NCBI RefSeq assembly: GCF_042466415.1
Contig: NZ_JAXHCH010000002.1
Coordinates: 310,001-374,000, forward strand
Direction of reading: 5' to 3'
Source of the DNA: Albirhodobacter sp042466415
Lineage (GTDB): Bacteria; Pseudomonadota; Alphaproteobacteria; Rhodobacterales; Rhodobacteraceae
Length of the DNA: 64,000 nucleotides
In this document: piece by piece, positions 45,013 through 54,182 of the stretch
How the letters are laid out: the number at the start of each line of letters is the position of its first letter
Position numbering within the stretch: position 1 is the first letter of the stretch
The notes under the pieces: generated by a model
The model's database searches: none
What the model was told of the DNA's origin: nothing
The model's input: only the letters and a program-made list of their open reading frames with translations
Made by a program: the position numbers and the translations under genes

Positions 45013-45043
45013 AAAAGCCCCCACCGCGTGTGGCGGAGGGGGC
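45013..45043 (-). terminator. Terminator downstream of fabI
   Basis: On the minus strand an 11-bp stem with one mismatch (GCCCCCTCCGC against GCGGTGGGGGC) is followed by TTTT. It lies 28 bases past the fabI stop and probably ends the fabA-fabB-fabI transcript. Confidence 0.75.
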
Positions 45044-45070
45044 GGGAAGGTGGGCCGGTAAGCGTTCGAG

Positions 45071-45859
45071 TCAGATATTTTCGGACTGCGGCATACCCAA
45101 AACATGATAGCCGCAATCGACGGTGACGATCTCGCCAGTGGTGCAATTGCCATAGTCCGAGCACAGCCACGCCGCCGTGCCGCCGACTGCCTCGAGCGTT
45201 GCGTTTTGACGCATCGGCGCATTGGCTTCGGTATGGCGGAAGGTCTTGCGCGCACCGCCAATTGCGGCGCCCGCTAGCGTCTTCATCGGCCCCGGCGAGA
45301 CTGCGTTGACGCGAATGCCCTGCGGGCCGAGGTCATTGGCGAGATAGCGCACCGATGCCTCCAGTGCCGCTTTCGCGACGCCCATCACGTTGTAAAACGG
45401 CGTTACGCGGTTGGAGCCGCCGTAGGTCAATGTGATCAGCGAGCCGCCGTCCGGCATCAAATCCGCGGCGCGATTGGCAACGTCGATGAAGGAATAGCAC
45501 GAAATGTCGAGCGCGACTTTGAAGTTTTCGCGCGCGGTATCCTTGAACCGGCCCGCCAACTCGGCCTTATCCGCGAAGGCAATCGCGTGGACCACGAAAT
45601 CAATCGTGCCCCAACGATCTTTCAGCGCGGCAAAGGCTGCATCCATCGACGCCGGATTCGTGACGTCGACATCAACCAGAAAATCGGACCCCACAGATGC
45701 GGCGAGCGGTTCGACCCGTTTACCAAACGCGTCGCCCTGATAGGAAAACGCGAGTTCAGCCCCCTCGGCCGCCAAAGCCGACGCGATGCCCCAAGCGATG
45801 GATCGCTCATTCGCGACGCCCATCACAAGGCCCCGCTTGCCCTTCATAAGATCAGCCAT
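45071..45859 (-). CDS. fabI: Enoyl-ACP reductase (NADH)
   Basis: 262 residues. SDR fold of the FabI type: GKRGLVMGVANERSIAWGIASAL (the cofactor loop with the unusual Ala-Asn), VDVDVTNPASMDAAFAAL, and active site YNVMGVAKAALEASVRYLA (Tyr...Met...Lys). ANAPMRQNATLEAVGGTAAWLCSD completes the fold. It performs the last reduction in each round of fatty-acid elongation and is the triclosan target type. It lies 8 bases downstream of fabB, in a fabA-fabB-fabI operon. Confidence 0.95.
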   Translation of the reverse strand: MADLMKGKRGLVMGVANERSIAWGIASALAAEGAELAFSYQGDAFGKRVEPLAASVGSDFLVDVDVTNPASMDAAFAALKDRWGTIDFVVHAIAFADKAELAGRFKDTARENFKVALDISCYSFIDVANRAADLMPDGGSLITLTYGGSNRVTPFYNVMGVAKAALEASVRYLANDLGPQGIRVNAVSPGPMKTLAGAAIGGARKTFRHTEANAPMRQNATLEAVGGTAAWLCSDYGNCTTGEIVTVDCGYHVLGMPQSENI

Positions 45860-45867
45860 TTGTCTGA

Positions 45868-47097
45868 TTACCCGTGATATTTGCTCATCAGGAGGGAGGC
45901 ATTGGTGCCACCGAACCCGAATGAGTTGGAAAGGATGCTATCGAAGTCAACATTATCGACGCGGGTGGTCGCGATCTCTTCAGGGCGGATGGCGGGGTCG
46001 AGATCAAACACGTTTTTCGACGCGGTGATGAAGCCCGATTGCATCATCAGGAGCGAGTAAACGGCCTCATGAACACCCGTCGCGCCCAAGCTATGCCCCG
46101 TGAGGGATTTGGTCGAGGAGATCGGCGGGACGCTGCCTTCGCCAAAGATCCGGCGCACAGCTTCCACTTCCGTTACATCGCCCGCAGGCGTCGATGTGCC
46201 ATGCGCGTTGATGTAGGAAACCTTGCGATCCTTGTCCAAAGTCGAGATCGCGAGACGCATCGAGCGCTCGCCACCCTCGCCCGAAGGGGCAACCATGTCA
46301 TGGCCGTCGGAGGTCGCGCCGTAGCCCGTGAGCTCGGCGTAGATTTTCGCGCCGCGTGCGAGAGCGTGATCGAGTTCTTCGAGAACCAATACGCCGCCGC
46401 CGCCCGCGATGACGAAACCGTCACGGTTCGCATCGAACGCGCGCGAGGCGAGTTCTGGCGTGTCGTTGTATTTGGACGACATGGCACCCATCGCGTCGAA
46501 CAGGCACGACAAGGTCCAATCGAGTTCCTCGCCGCCGCCCGCAAAGACGACGTCTTGCTTGCCCATCTGGATCAACTCGGCCGCGTTGCCGATGCAATGC
46601 GCGGAGGTCGAGCAGGCGGAGGTGATCGAGTAGTTCACGCCCTTGATTTTGAACGGGGTTGCGAGACAGGCCGAGTTCGTCGAGGACATGCCGCGGGTGA
46701 CCATGAATGGCCCCATACGCTTTGGCGCGCCTTTCTCGATAACGATTTTATGCGCTTCGAACAGGTTGGTCGTCGACGGGCCACCGGACCCCATGATGAT
46801 GCCGGTGCGCTCGTTGGAGATGTCTTTATCTTCAAGGCCGGAATCTGCGATCGCCTGTTCCATAGCGAGGAAATTATAGGCGGCGCCTTTTCCCATGAAG
46901 CGCATGTTGCGCTTATCGATGTGATCTTCGACCGTGATTTGTGGCATGCCGTGGATCTGGCTGCGGAAGCCGTGCTCGGCGTAGGTCGGCGCGGCAACGA
47001 TGCCGGATTTGCCCGCTTTGAGCGAGGCTGTGACTTCTTCGGCATTGTTGCCGATGGGTGAGATGATCCCGAGACCGGTAATGACGACGCGGCGCAT
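45868..47097 (-). CDS. fabB: 3-oxoacyl-ACP synthase I
   Basis: 409 residues, thiolase fold. The catalytic Cys is in SITSACSTSAHCIGNAAELI, the two catalytic His in NAHGTSTPAGD and TGHSLGATGVHEAVY. MRRVVITGLGIISPIGNNAEEV starts the protein. Position after fabA and the overall pattern identify FabB, the condensing enzyme needed for unsaturated fatty acids, rather than FabF. It lies between fabA (71 bases) and fabI (8 bases). Confidence 0.94.
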   Translation of the reverse strand: MRRVVITGLGIISPIGNNAEEVTASLKAGKSGIVAAPTYAEHGFRSQIHGMPQITVEDHIDKRNMRFMGKGAAYNFLAMEQAIADSGLEDKDISNERTGIIMGSGGPSTTNLFEAHKIVIEKGAPKRMGPFMVTRGMSSTNSACLATPFKIKGVNYSITSACSTSAHCIGNAAELIQMGKQDVVFAGGGEELDWTLSCLFDAMGAMSSKYNDTPELASRAFDANRDGFVIAGGGGVLVLEELDHALARGAKIYAELTGYGATSDGHDMVAPSGEGGERSMRLAISTLDKDRKVSYINAHGTSTPAGDVTEVEAVRRIFGEGSVPPISSTKSLTGHSLGATGVHEAVYSLLMMQSGFITASKNVFDLDPAIRPEEIATTRVDNVDFDSILSNSFGFGGTNASLLMSKYHG

Positions 47098-47168
47098 AGG
47101 CGGCTCCTTTATGCAAAGGCCCTCGCGTCCTGCGCGGGCCGGAAATTGGGGGCGAATTTAGGCGCCAA

Positions 47169-47678
47169 TCAGCTCTCGGAGAGGGCCACTTTCATATCTT
47201 TCACGATGTAGATGACCTCGCCATCCGCCTCAACGATCCCATCGGCAACACCCATGGTCAGGCGGCGCGTTTGGATCGCTTTGGTGAAATCGATCTTATA
47301 GGTCAGCATCTTACGATCGGGGCGCACCATGCCTGTGAGCTTGACCTCACCGACACCCAGCGCATATCCGCGACCCTGCCATCCCCGCCAACCGAGGTTG
47401 AAGCCCGTCAACTGCCAAAGGCCATCAAGCCCGAGGCAGCCTGGCATGATCGGGTTGCCTGGGAAATGGCAGTCGAAGAACCACAGATCGGGGGTGATGT
47501 CGAATTCTGCAATCACGTGACCCTTGCCATGCGCGCCGCCATCGCCGGAAATCTCGGTGATGCGGTCCATCATGAGCATCGGCGGTGCAGGCAATTGCGC
47601 ATTGCCTGGGCCAAACAGCTCGCCGCGGGCGCATTTCAGAAGGTCTTCCCGCTCGAAGCGTGTCGGATAGCCGGACAT
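47169..47678 (-). CDS. fabA: 3-hydroxydecanoyl-ACP dehydratase/isomerase
   Basis: 169 residues. Hot-dog fold; the active-site block is FFDCHFPGNPIMPGCLGLDGLWQLTGF, with the catalytic His and (in the second helix) Asp of FabA rather than the FabZ pattern. It dehydrates and isomerises C10 intermediates, feeding FabB to make unsaturated fatty acids. It starts 90 bases from the ORF of the divergently transcribed irr, so the two share a control region. Confidence 0.95.
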   Translation of the reverse strand: MSGYPTRFEREDLLKCARGELFGPGNAQLPAPPMLMMDRITEISGDGGAHGKGHVIAEFDITPDLWFFDCHFPGNPIMPGCLGLDGLWQLTGFNLGWRGWQGRGYALGVGEVKLTGMVRPDRKMLTYKIDFTKAIQTRRLTMGVADGIVEADGEVIYIVKDMKVALSES

Positions 47679-47831
47679 TTATGTCTCCTCAAATCTCTTT
47701 GTTACCCTCTATCACCCGCGCGTGATGGGTGGCAAGTGTCGCTGGGGTAAGGCGGTGCGCGCTGCGGATTGAATTCTCCTGCCGGAGATGTTTATAGTTG
47801 GTCTGTTGATGGCAATGCGAGGCAAGTCCCT

Positions 47832-48278
47832 TTGGGAAATGTAGCACAAACAGACGAAGCGCGGATCGTGGCCGCACGGGTGCGGGCATGGCTTGGTGCG
47901 GGTGGTTTGCGCCCCACGCGTCAAAGGCTTTCGCTCGCGACATTGCTCGTGGGCGACGGGCGGGATCGTCATGTCACCGCGGAAGGATTGTTCGGCGCCG
48001 CACAAGACGCGGGCGAGGCGGTCTCTCTCGCGACGGTCTACAACACCCTCAAAGCGTTTTGCGATGCCGGCTTGATCCATGAGATTACCGTCGATGGCGC
48101 GCGCAGCTATTTCGACACGCGGCTGGATGATCACCCTCACTTCTTCTGGGAAGACACCGCCAAGTTGACGGATGCGCCTGCGGAAGATCTGGAAATCGCG
48201 CGTTTGCCGCAAGCGCCCGAAGGGGCGGAGATTTCTCGGGTCGATGTGGTCATCCGCGTGCGCCCGAAGGCGCGCTGA
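47832..48278 (+). CDS. irr: Iron-responsive regulator Irr (Fur family)
   Basis: About 148 residues from a TTG at 47832; a TTG at 47769 or a GTG at 47868 are alternatives, as no ATG fits. The Fur-type winged helix reads GGLRPTRQRLSLATLLVGDGRDRHVTAEGLFGAAQ...VSLATVYNTLKAFCDAGLIHEI, then the dimer and metal domain with SYFDTRLDDHPHFFWEDTAKLTDAP, the HxH region used for haem and metal sensing in Irr. Irr senses haem status and represses haem and iron-use genes when iron is low. It is divergent from fabA. Confidence 0.85.
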   Translation: MGNVAQTDEARIVAARVRAWLGAGGLRPTRQRLSLATLLVGDGRDRHVTAEGLFGAAQDAGEAVSLATVYNTLKAFCDAGLIHEITVDGARSYFDTRLDDHPHFFWEDTAKLTDAPAEDLEIARLPQAPEGAEISRVDVVIRVRPKAR

Positions 48279-48310
48279 TTGCGCCCTGCGGCAGAGCCCA
48301 AAGACGCCCT

Positions 48311-48691
48311 TTAGCCCGCGACATCCACCGCATGAGCGAGCAAGATTTCAATCGGCACGATCTCAAGCGCGCGCTGATGCGTGGCCGCGGCCTTGATCTG
48401 CGGCGCGCATCCCTCACTATGGGCTTGCAAGAACCGGCCAGCACAAAGACACCACGTGTCCCCTGCCTTTAGGCCGGCAAATCCGAATTCGGGCCGCGGC
48501 GTTGTGAGATCATTCCCAAGATAACGCGATACGGCGAGGAATTCTTCGTCCATCACGGCGCATACCGTGTGAGATCCTTGATCTTGCGCACAGGTATTGC
48601 AGGATCCGTCCCGGAAATATCCGGTTAACGGATCACGGCCACAGATCGCGAGGGGGCCGCCCAAGATATTGAGAGAAGGATCTGCTTGCAT
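48311..48691 (-). CDS. DUF2237-family protein
   Basis: 126 residues from the ATG at 48691; a start at 48727 would add twelve residues. Family pattern: LNILGGPLAICGRDPLTGYFRDGSCNTCAQDQGSHTVCAVMDEEFLAVSRYLGNDLTTPRPEFGFAGLKAGDTWCLCAGRFLQA, with several Cys suggesting metal or disulfide, and a conserved GDTWCLCAGRW-type motif. No function is known for the family. It lies between irr (convergent) and pth. Confidence 0.85.
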   Translation of the reverse strand: MQADPSLNILGGPLAICGRDPLTGYFRDGSCNTCAQDQGSHTVCAVMDEEFLAVSRYLGNDLTTPRPEFGFAGLKAGDTWCLCAGRFLQAHSEGCAPQIKAAATHQRALEIVPIEILLAHAVDVAG

Positions 48692-48774
48692 GATGGCCTC
48701 ACTGGTCGCGTTGGGTGATCTGATCATGTCTCGGGGCGCGGTGCAATGGGTGCGGGGGCAGGGCCCTCTCGATG

Positions 48775-49524
48775 CTACCGCCTAAACTTGTCGGCCAATT
48801 TCTCGAAAGCGCTGCGCGTATCGGGGGTGTCAGGGTTCGGGGCGGCAGGTTGCACGGGGCGTGGCGATGCGCTTAGCTTTCTACTGACGGGCGCGCGGTC
48901 GAGCTCGGCGGCGACGACAGGCGTTTCCGGCGGGCGTTTTCCGGTGCTGGGGCGCGGCGGGTTTGTGCGCAGGCTCACCGCGTTGAGGAATTTCGCGCTA
49001 TCGTTTGACGCGAGTGCGGGGGCGCCTTCCGACAGGCCGCGCAGCATTTCATCGAGCGGTGTTTGCTCCGCCTTCGCAAAATCTTGCAAGACATATCCCG
49101 CCACACGGTCTTTATGGCCCGGATGTCCAACCCCGAGCCGAACGCGGTGGTACGCCTCGCCGATATGTTGATGGATCGAGCGCAGCCCGTTGTGCCCCGC
49201 ATGGCCGCCGCCGGTTTTCACGCGGCACTTAAACGGTGCGAGGTCTAGCTCGTCGTGGAAAACGGTGATCTCGTTCGGGGTGAGTTTGTAGAACCTCGCG
49301 GCCTCGGTCACCGATTGGCCTGAATTGTTCATGAAGGTTTCGGGTTTGAGAAGGATGATCTTCTCGCCGCCTACGGTTCCCTCGCAGACTTGCCCTTGGA
49401 ATTTCGCGCGCCAAGGGCCAAACCCGTGATCGCGCGCGATCAGATCCAACGCCATGAAGCCGATGTTGTGGCGGTTTCCTGCATATTTCGCGCCGGGATT
49501 TCCCAAGCCAACAAAGAGTTTCAT
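48775..49524 (-). CDS. pth: Peptidyl-tRNA hydrolase with a C-terminal extension
   Basis: 249 residues. The catalytic domain (1-185) shows LFVGLGNPGAKYAGNRHNIGFMALD with the catalytic His, KPETFMNNSGQSV, FHDELDLAPFKCRVKTGGGHAGHNGLRSI and GVGHPGHKDRVAGYVLQDF. The remaining 55 residues are a Pro/Arg-rich tail (PPRPSTGKRPPETP, APVSRKLSASPRPVQPAAPNPDTPDTRSAFEKLADKFRR), longer than in E. coli Pth. It releases peptides from tRNA after premature ribosome drop-off. It lies 157 bases downstream of rplY on the same strand. Confidence 0.92.
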   Translation of the reverse strand: MKLFVGLGNPGAKYAGNRHNIGFMALDLIARDHGFGPWRAKFQGQVCEGTVGGEKIILLKPETFMNNSGQSVTEAARFYKLTPNEITVFHDELDLAPFKCRVKTGGGHAGHNGLRSIHQHIGEAYHRVRLGVGHPGHKDRVAGYVLQDFAKAEQTPLDEMLRGLSEGAPALASNDSAKFLNAVSLRTNPPRPSTGKRPPETPVVAAELDRAPVSRKLSASPRPVQPAAPNPDTPDTRSAFEKLADKFRR

Positions 49525-49626
49525 CCGGGGTCTCCTGCGGTATCAAGAACGCGCTACTCATAGGGCGCATGGGGCGGGCGGGTCAAATGCTTATCGGCGG
49601 GATGTATCGCGCATCTGGAATGCAAA

Positions 49627-49646
49627 CGGGGCCCCGAAGGGCCCCG
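49627..49646 (-). terminator. Terminator with UUCG loop after rplY
   Basis: A perfect 8-bp GC stem with a TTCG loop on the minus strand, followed by TTTG, 36 bases after the rplY stop. It suggests rplY and pth are partly separate units. Confidence 0.7.
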
Positions 49647-49681
49647 CGCAAACCATTGCGGTTACAGACGTCGCGCGCAGA

Positions 49682-50299
49682 TTACTCTGCTTCGGCTTCT
49701 TCTGCGTCGTCGTTGTCAGCCGAACGCAGGCCCGAAGGAGCTGCGATGTTGGCGATCACGAAGTCGCGGTCGATCGTCGGGCGCGCGCCGTTCGGCAAGG
49801 TCACGTCGGAGATGTGGATCACATCGCCGATGTCTTTGCCGGTCAGGTCGACCGTGATGTGATCCGGGATCTCGCCTGCGAGAACTTCCAGTTCAACTTC
49901 TTGACGGACAACCGTCAGAACGCCGCCGCGCTTGAGGCCCGGTGCTGCTTCGTGGTTTTCGAAGTCAACATGGATGAACAGCGCGATGCGTGATGCGCGA
50001 CGGGTGCGCATGAAGTCGATATGCGTCGGCAGATCGCGAACAACGTCCTTTTGAACGCCGCGGCAGATCACGCGTACATCTTCTTGGCCTTCAACTTTGA
50101 GGTTGAAGAGCGTCGACATGAAACGGCCCTTACGCAGACGCGTCAGCAGCTTGTTGTAGTCGAAGTTGAGCGCGAGCGGCTCTTTGCCATCGCCATAAAC
50201 GATGCCGGGCACGAAGCCCTCACGACGTGCTGCGCGAGCGGCCCCCTTGCCTGTCCCCGTGCGCACAACGGCTTCGATCGTTTCGATCTCTTTTGCCAT
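49682..50299 (-). CDS. rplY: 50S ribosomal protein L25/general stress protein Ctc
   Basis: 205 residues from the ATG at 50299. N-terminal L25 domain (VRTGTGKGAARAARREGFVPGIVYGDGKEPLALNFDYNKLL) binds 5S rRNA; the C-terminal TL5/Ctc domain follows (VELEVLAGEIPDHITVDLTGKDIGDVIHISDVTLPNG), ending in an acidic tail (DNDDAEEAEAE). It helps assemble the central protuberance of the large subunit. Upstream of pth on the same strand, a common bacterial pairing. Confidence 0.94.
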   Translation of the reverse strand: MAKEIETIEAVVRTGTGKGAARAARREGFVPGIVYGDGKEPLALNFDYNKLLTRLRKGRFMSTLFNLKVEGQEDVRVICRGVQKDVVRDLPTHIDFMRTRRASRIALFIHVDFENHEAAPGLKRGGVLTVVRQEVELEVLAGEIPDHITVDLTGKDIGDVIHISDVTLPNGARPTIDRDFVIANIAAPSGLRSADNDDAEEAEAE

Positions 50300-50460
50300 T
50301 GGTAATCTCCATTTGGTCAAATTGAGGACCTCCTCCAAGGGTGCAGGTCCATGAAGCGTCGCCTTTAGGGGGGAATGACGAGAATCGCAAGCGAAAATGG
50401 GGATGCCGCGCCTTGGCGGAGCAGTGTTTGTGGCGCGTGCGGTGTCGTTTTGCTCAGGGG

Positions 50461-51624
50461 TTAGTTGTAATGATCAAAGAAGCCGTTTGGCACCATGAGG
50501 TTACTGCGCCCCAGATCTTGCACGTTGCGCTCGCCGCACAGCGCCATGGTGACGTCCAGTTCCTTTTGCAAAATCTGCAATGCTTGCGTCACGCCCGCCT
50601 CGCCCATAGCCCCCAGCCCGTGCAGATAGGCGCGGCCGATCATCGTGCCGCTCGCCCCCAGCGCCAGCGCCTTGAGTACATCTTGCCCCGAACGGATGCC
50701 GCTATCGAGCCAGACCTCGATCTTGTCGCCCACCGCCGCCTTAATCGAGGGCAGCATCCGGATCGAGGAGAGCGCGCCGTCAAGTTGTCGCCCGCCGTGA
50801 TTGGATACGACTATCGCATCGGCCCCGAAATCGGCTGCGATCCGCGCGTCCTCGGGGTCGAGGATGCCTTTCAGGATCAGTTTCCCGCCCCATTGATCGC
50901 GGATGCGGCCAATTTTCGCCCAGTCGAGTTTGGGGTCGAATTGTTCCGCCGTCCATGACATCAGGCTCGCGGTATCGCCAACGCCCTTCGCGTGGCCGAT
51001 GATGTTGCCAAACCCGCGCCGCGGCGTGCCGAGCATCTCCATCCCCCAGCGCAGCTTTGTGGCCATATCCATCATAACGGGGAGGGTCAGTTTGGGCGGG
51101 GCGGAGAGGCCGTTTTTGAGATCTTTGTGGCGTTGGCCGAGAATTTGCAGATCCAGAGTCAGGACCAGCGCCGAGCAGTTCGCCGCCTTCGCGCGCTCGA
51201 TGATTGCGTCGACGAAATCGTTGTCGTTCATCACATAGAGCTGGAACCAGAACGGGTCGGGGCAATGGGCGCCGACATCCTCGATAGAGCAAATCGACAT
51301 GGTCGAGAGGGTGAAGGGCACGCCGAATTGTGCTGCCGCGCGGGCGGCTTTGATCTCGCCGTCTGCGCGCTGCATCCCGCAAAGTCCGATCGGGGCGAGG
51401 GCGACGGGCATCGCGACGGGCTGTCCGGCCATTTTGCTCGCGGTCGAGCGGCCCGACATATCCACCGCAACCTTCTGGCGCAGGCGGATTTTGGCGAAGT
51501 CGGTCGTATTATCGCGGAAGGTTTGTTCGGTGTAGGAACCACTTTCGGCGTAGTCAAAGAACATCTTTGGCGTGCGCTTTTTGTGCAGGCGCTTGAGGTC
51601 ATCGATTGAGGTGATCACGGCCAT
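50461..51624 (-). CDS. lldD: FMN-dependent alpha-hydroxy-acid dehydrogenase (L-lactate dehydrogenase type)
   Basis: 387 residues, TIM-barrel FMN enzyme: DLKRLHKKRTPKMFFDYAESGSYTEQTFRDN at the start, ALAPIGLCGMQRADGEIKAARAAAQFG, LSTMSICSIEDV, YVMNDNDF and the active-site region AIVVSNHGGRQLDGALSSI with the catalytic His and Arg. The pattern fits the membrane-associated L-lactate dehydrogenase group, which passes electrons to quinone; glycolate or mandelate use cannot be excluded. It stands alone. Confidence 0.87.
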   Translation of the reverse strand: MAVITSIDDLKRLHKKRTPKMFFDYAESGSYTEQTFRDNTTDFAKIRLRQKVAVDMSGRSTASKMAGQPVAMPVALAPIGLCGMQRADGEIKAARAAAQFGVPFTLSTMSICSIEDVGAHCPDPFWFQLYVMNDNDFVDAIIERAKAANCSALVLTLDLQILGQRHKDLKNGLSAPPKLTLPVMMDMATKLRWGMEMLGTPRRGFGNIIGHAKGVGDTASLMSWTAEQFDPKLDWAKIGRIRDQWGGKLILKGILDPEDARIAADFGADAIVVSNHGGRQLDGALSSIRMLPSIKAAVGDKIEVWLDSGIRSGQDVLKALALGASGTMIGRAYLHGLGAMGEAGVTQALQILQKELDVTMALCGERNVQDLGRSNLMVPNGFFDHYN

Positions 51625-51792
51625 TGGAAGTCCCTCGCTAGGATTGGTTATAAAATGTTACCAATCCCGACGCGGAAAATCAAACGGTCTTGTTGCTCGC
51701 CACGTCCCAAAGATCTTGCCATGTCTCAAGGACAGGGGCGGTTGCGGTCGAGAGGTCATCTGCCCCTCGACCACGAGCTTGCATGGGGCGCG

Positions 51793-52584
51793 TTAAGCCC
51801 TGTGCGCGCCAGCCGCCAAGGCGCGAACCGTTTCGAGGACGTCTGCGGGCGATTTGCCCTCACCTATCTGTTTCACAATCGCCGAGCCAACAACGCAGCC
51901 ATCCGCAACACTGGCGATGGTTTGGGCCGCCTCGGGGGTGGTGATCCCGAAACCGACGATCACCGGCAAATCAGTTTTCGCCTTAATGCGCGCCACTTCC
52001 GGGGCCACATCGTTCGCCTGCGCCGCCGCCGCGCCCGTGATGCCCGTTACCGAGACGTAATACACGAAGCCTGAGGTGTTTTGCAGAACCTTTGGAAGGC
52101 GCTTGTCATCCGTGGTCGGGGTGGCGAGGCGGATAAAATTGATCCCCGCCGCTTGCGCAGGCAAGCAAAGCTCGGAATCTTCTTCGGGCGGCAGGTCAAC
52201 GACGATAAGCCCGTCAATCCCCGCCGCTTTGGCGTCCGCAAGAAACCGCTCCACGCCGTGCGAGTAGATAGGGTTGTAGTAGCCCATCATCACGATCGGT
52301 GTCGTGTCATCGCCCTTGCGGAACTCTGTCGCCATTTCGAGCGTCTTTTTCAGGGTCTGGCCGCCATCCAATGCGCGCTGGCCGGCCAGCTGGATGGTTT
52401 CACCATCTGCCATCGGGTCGGTAAAGGGCAGGCCCAGTTCGATGATGTCGACGCCCGCCGCCGGCATCCCTTTCATCACGTCCAGCGATGTCGCGAGATC
52501 GGGATCGCCCGCCATGATGTAGGCAACAAAAGCCTTTTTGCCCTCGGATTTGAGAGCTGCGAATTTGGCGTCGATCCGTGTCAT
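51793..52584 (-). CDS. trpA: Tryptophan synthase alpha subunit
   Basis: 263 residues from the ATG at 52584; the frame open to 53829 overlaps ychF and is not used. TIM barrel with the catalytic residues in VDIIELGLPFTDPMADGETIQ (Glu and Asp) and phosphate-binding loops VIVGFGITTPEAAQ and DGCVVGSAIVK. It cleaves indole-3-glycerol phosphate and channels indole to TrpB. trpB is not adjacent in the window, so the trp genes are split or continue elsewhere. Confidence 0.94.
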   Translation of the reverse strand: MTRIDAKFAALKSEGKKAFVAYIMAGDPDLATSLDVMKGMPAAGVDIIELGLPFTDPMADGETIQLAGQRALDGGQTLKKTLEMATEFRKGDDTTPIVMMGYYNPIYSHGVERFLADAKAAGIDGLIVVDLPPEEDSELCLPAQAAGINFIRLATPTTDDKRLPKVLQNTSGFVYYVSVTGITGAAAAQANDVAPEVARIKAKTDLPVIVGFGITTPEAAQTIASVADGCVVGSAIVKQIGEGKSPADVLETVRALAAGAHRA

Positions 52585-52749
52585 GGCAATTCCTTTAAAT
52601 GTCTTATGAGCGGTGTGCGACACGGGGACGGGAAAATCAAGGCAGATAGGGCCACCGGCCGCGCAAATGCGGCTGTTCGAGTGGCGCCAGCTTGCCAGAA
52701 GGCCGCCTTGCGCGTATGAGGCGCCAAGCAAATTCGAGAGGGATATATC

Positions 52750-53847
52750 ATGGGCTTTAAAATGGGGATCGTCGGCCTGCCGAATGTCGGCAAATCGACG
52801 CTGTTTAATGCGCTGACCAAAACCGCCGCCGCGCAGGCGGCCAATTTCCCTTTCTGCACGATCGAGCCGAATGTCGGTGAGGTCGCAGTGCCCGATGCGC
52901 GGCTCGACGTGTTGGCGCAAATCGCTGGATCCAAAACGATTATTCCGACGCGGATGACGTTCGTCGATATCGCAGGCCTCGTAAAGGGTGCGTCGAAAGG
53001 GGAGGGCTTGGGCAACCAGTTCCTCGCCAATATCCGCGAGACGGATGCGATCGCGCATGTGCTTCGGTGTTTTGAGGATGATGATGTCACCCATGTTGAG
53101 GGGCAGGTTGATCCGGTCGCAGATGCGGAGACGATCGAGACCGAACTCATGATCGCGGATATGGAATTGATCGAAAAGCGGATGGCGAACCTGACGCGCA
53201 AGATCCGTGGCGGGGATAAAGAGGCGGCAGAGCAGGAGGCGCTGCTCAAACGCGCCTTGGCCGCTTTGGAAGATGGCAAGCCCGCGCGCACTGTCACCAT
53301 TGCCGCCGATGAGCGCAAGCAATGGGATATGTTGCAGCTTTTGACTTCGAAGCCGGTTTTGTTCGTGTGCAACGTCGAGGAAGAAAACGCGGCCAAGGGC
53401 AATTCCAAATCCGCCGCTGTGGCGGAAATGGCGGCGCGGCAGGGCGCGGGTATGGTGGTTATTTCCGCCAAAATCGAAGAAGAAATCTCGCAGCTCGACG
53501 CCGAGGAAGCAGAGATGTTCTTGGGCGAAATGGGCTTGGAGGAGGCGGGCTTGGATCGTTTGATCCGCGCTGGCTACGAATTGCTCGGATTGCAAACCTA
53601 CTTCACCGTCGGCCCGAAAGAGGCGCGCGCCTGGACGATCACGGCAGGTACCCTCGCGCCGGGCGCGGCGGGCGTCATCCACGGCGATTTTGAGCGTGGC
53701 TTCATCCGGGCCGAAACCATTGCATATGACGATTACGTTGCCGGAAAAGGCGAGGCGGGTGCCAAGGAGGCGGGCAAGTTCCGCGTTGAGGGCAAAACCT
53801 ATCTCGTCAAAGATGGCGATGTGTTGCATTTCTTGTTCAACGCTTGA
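52750..53847 (+). CDS. ychF: Redox-regulated ribosome-binding ATPase YchF
   Basis: 365 residues, full length. P-loop GIVGLPNVGKSTLFNALTKT; G2 and G3 regions TIEPNVGEVAVPDARL and VDIAGLVKGASKGEGLGNQFLANIRE (the hallmark of the Obg/YchF branch); a non-canonical G4 region (FVCNVEEENA), which makes it prefer ATP; a coiled-coil middle; and a C-terminal TGS domain. It binds ribosomes and is linked to stress responses. A clear terminator follows 46 bases later. Confidence 0.95.
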   Translation: MGFKMGIVGLPNVGKSTLFNALTKTAAAQAANFPFCTIEPNVGEVAVPDARLDVLAQIAGSKTIIPTRMTFVDIAGLVKGASKGEGLGNQFLANIRETDAIAHVLRCFEDDDVTHVEGQVDPVADAETIETELMIADMELIEKRMANLTRKIRGGDKEAAEQEALLKRALAALEDGKPARTVTIAADERKQWDMLQLLTSKPVLFVCNVEEENAAKGNSKSAAVAEMAARQGAGMVVISAKIEEEISQLDAEEAEMFLGEMGLEEAGLDRLIRAGYELLGLQTYFTVGPKEARAWTITAGTLAPGAAGVIHGDFERGFIRAETIAYDDYVAGKGEAGAKEAGKFRVEGKTYLVKDGDVLHFLFNA

Positions 53848-53892
53848 TCGCCCCCCGCGCGACAGGTCTCTAACCTTTTGAAATCCCTAAAA

Positions 53893-53919
53893 CGCCCGCA
53901 GCAACCCCAGCTGCGGGCG
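53893..53919 (+). terminator. Terminator after ychF
   Basis: Perfect 10-bp stem CGCCCGCAGC / GCTGCGGGCG with a 7-base loop, 46 bases past the ychF stop, followed by TTGCG. The U tail is weak. Confidence 0.7.
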
Positions 53920-54182
53920 TTGCGCGTTCAGGCGCGCCATTAAGACGAGGGAGCGCTTCGGGCTTAGGCCCCGCGTCGCTCGGGATGCGCGCAGATCGTG
54001 TCTTTGGTACGCAAGGCTTTGGCCTGACGCAGCAAGAGAGCGTCGCGCAAGCCCCTCCGCCACCCCGGCATCGGCGCGCACTCCTTGCAAATCAAAAGTC
54101 AAAAACGAGAATCCGTCATTCCCCCGATTTTTGAGGATTTTTCCGCTTGCCCCCCCCCGCGACCATCGCTAAACGGGTCAAC
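53920..54182. other. Gene-free stretch before tRNA-Ser
   Basis: Together with the terminator this makes a 335-base gap after ychF. It contains a run of nine C near 54151 and no reading frame with recognisable features. A promoter for the tRNA gene is expected here, but no clear boxes were identified. Confidence 0.5.

Noticed and set aside
52585..53829. Upstream extension of the trpA frame
   Set aside because: It overlaps ychF completely on the other strand; TrpA starts at 52584 by family alignment.
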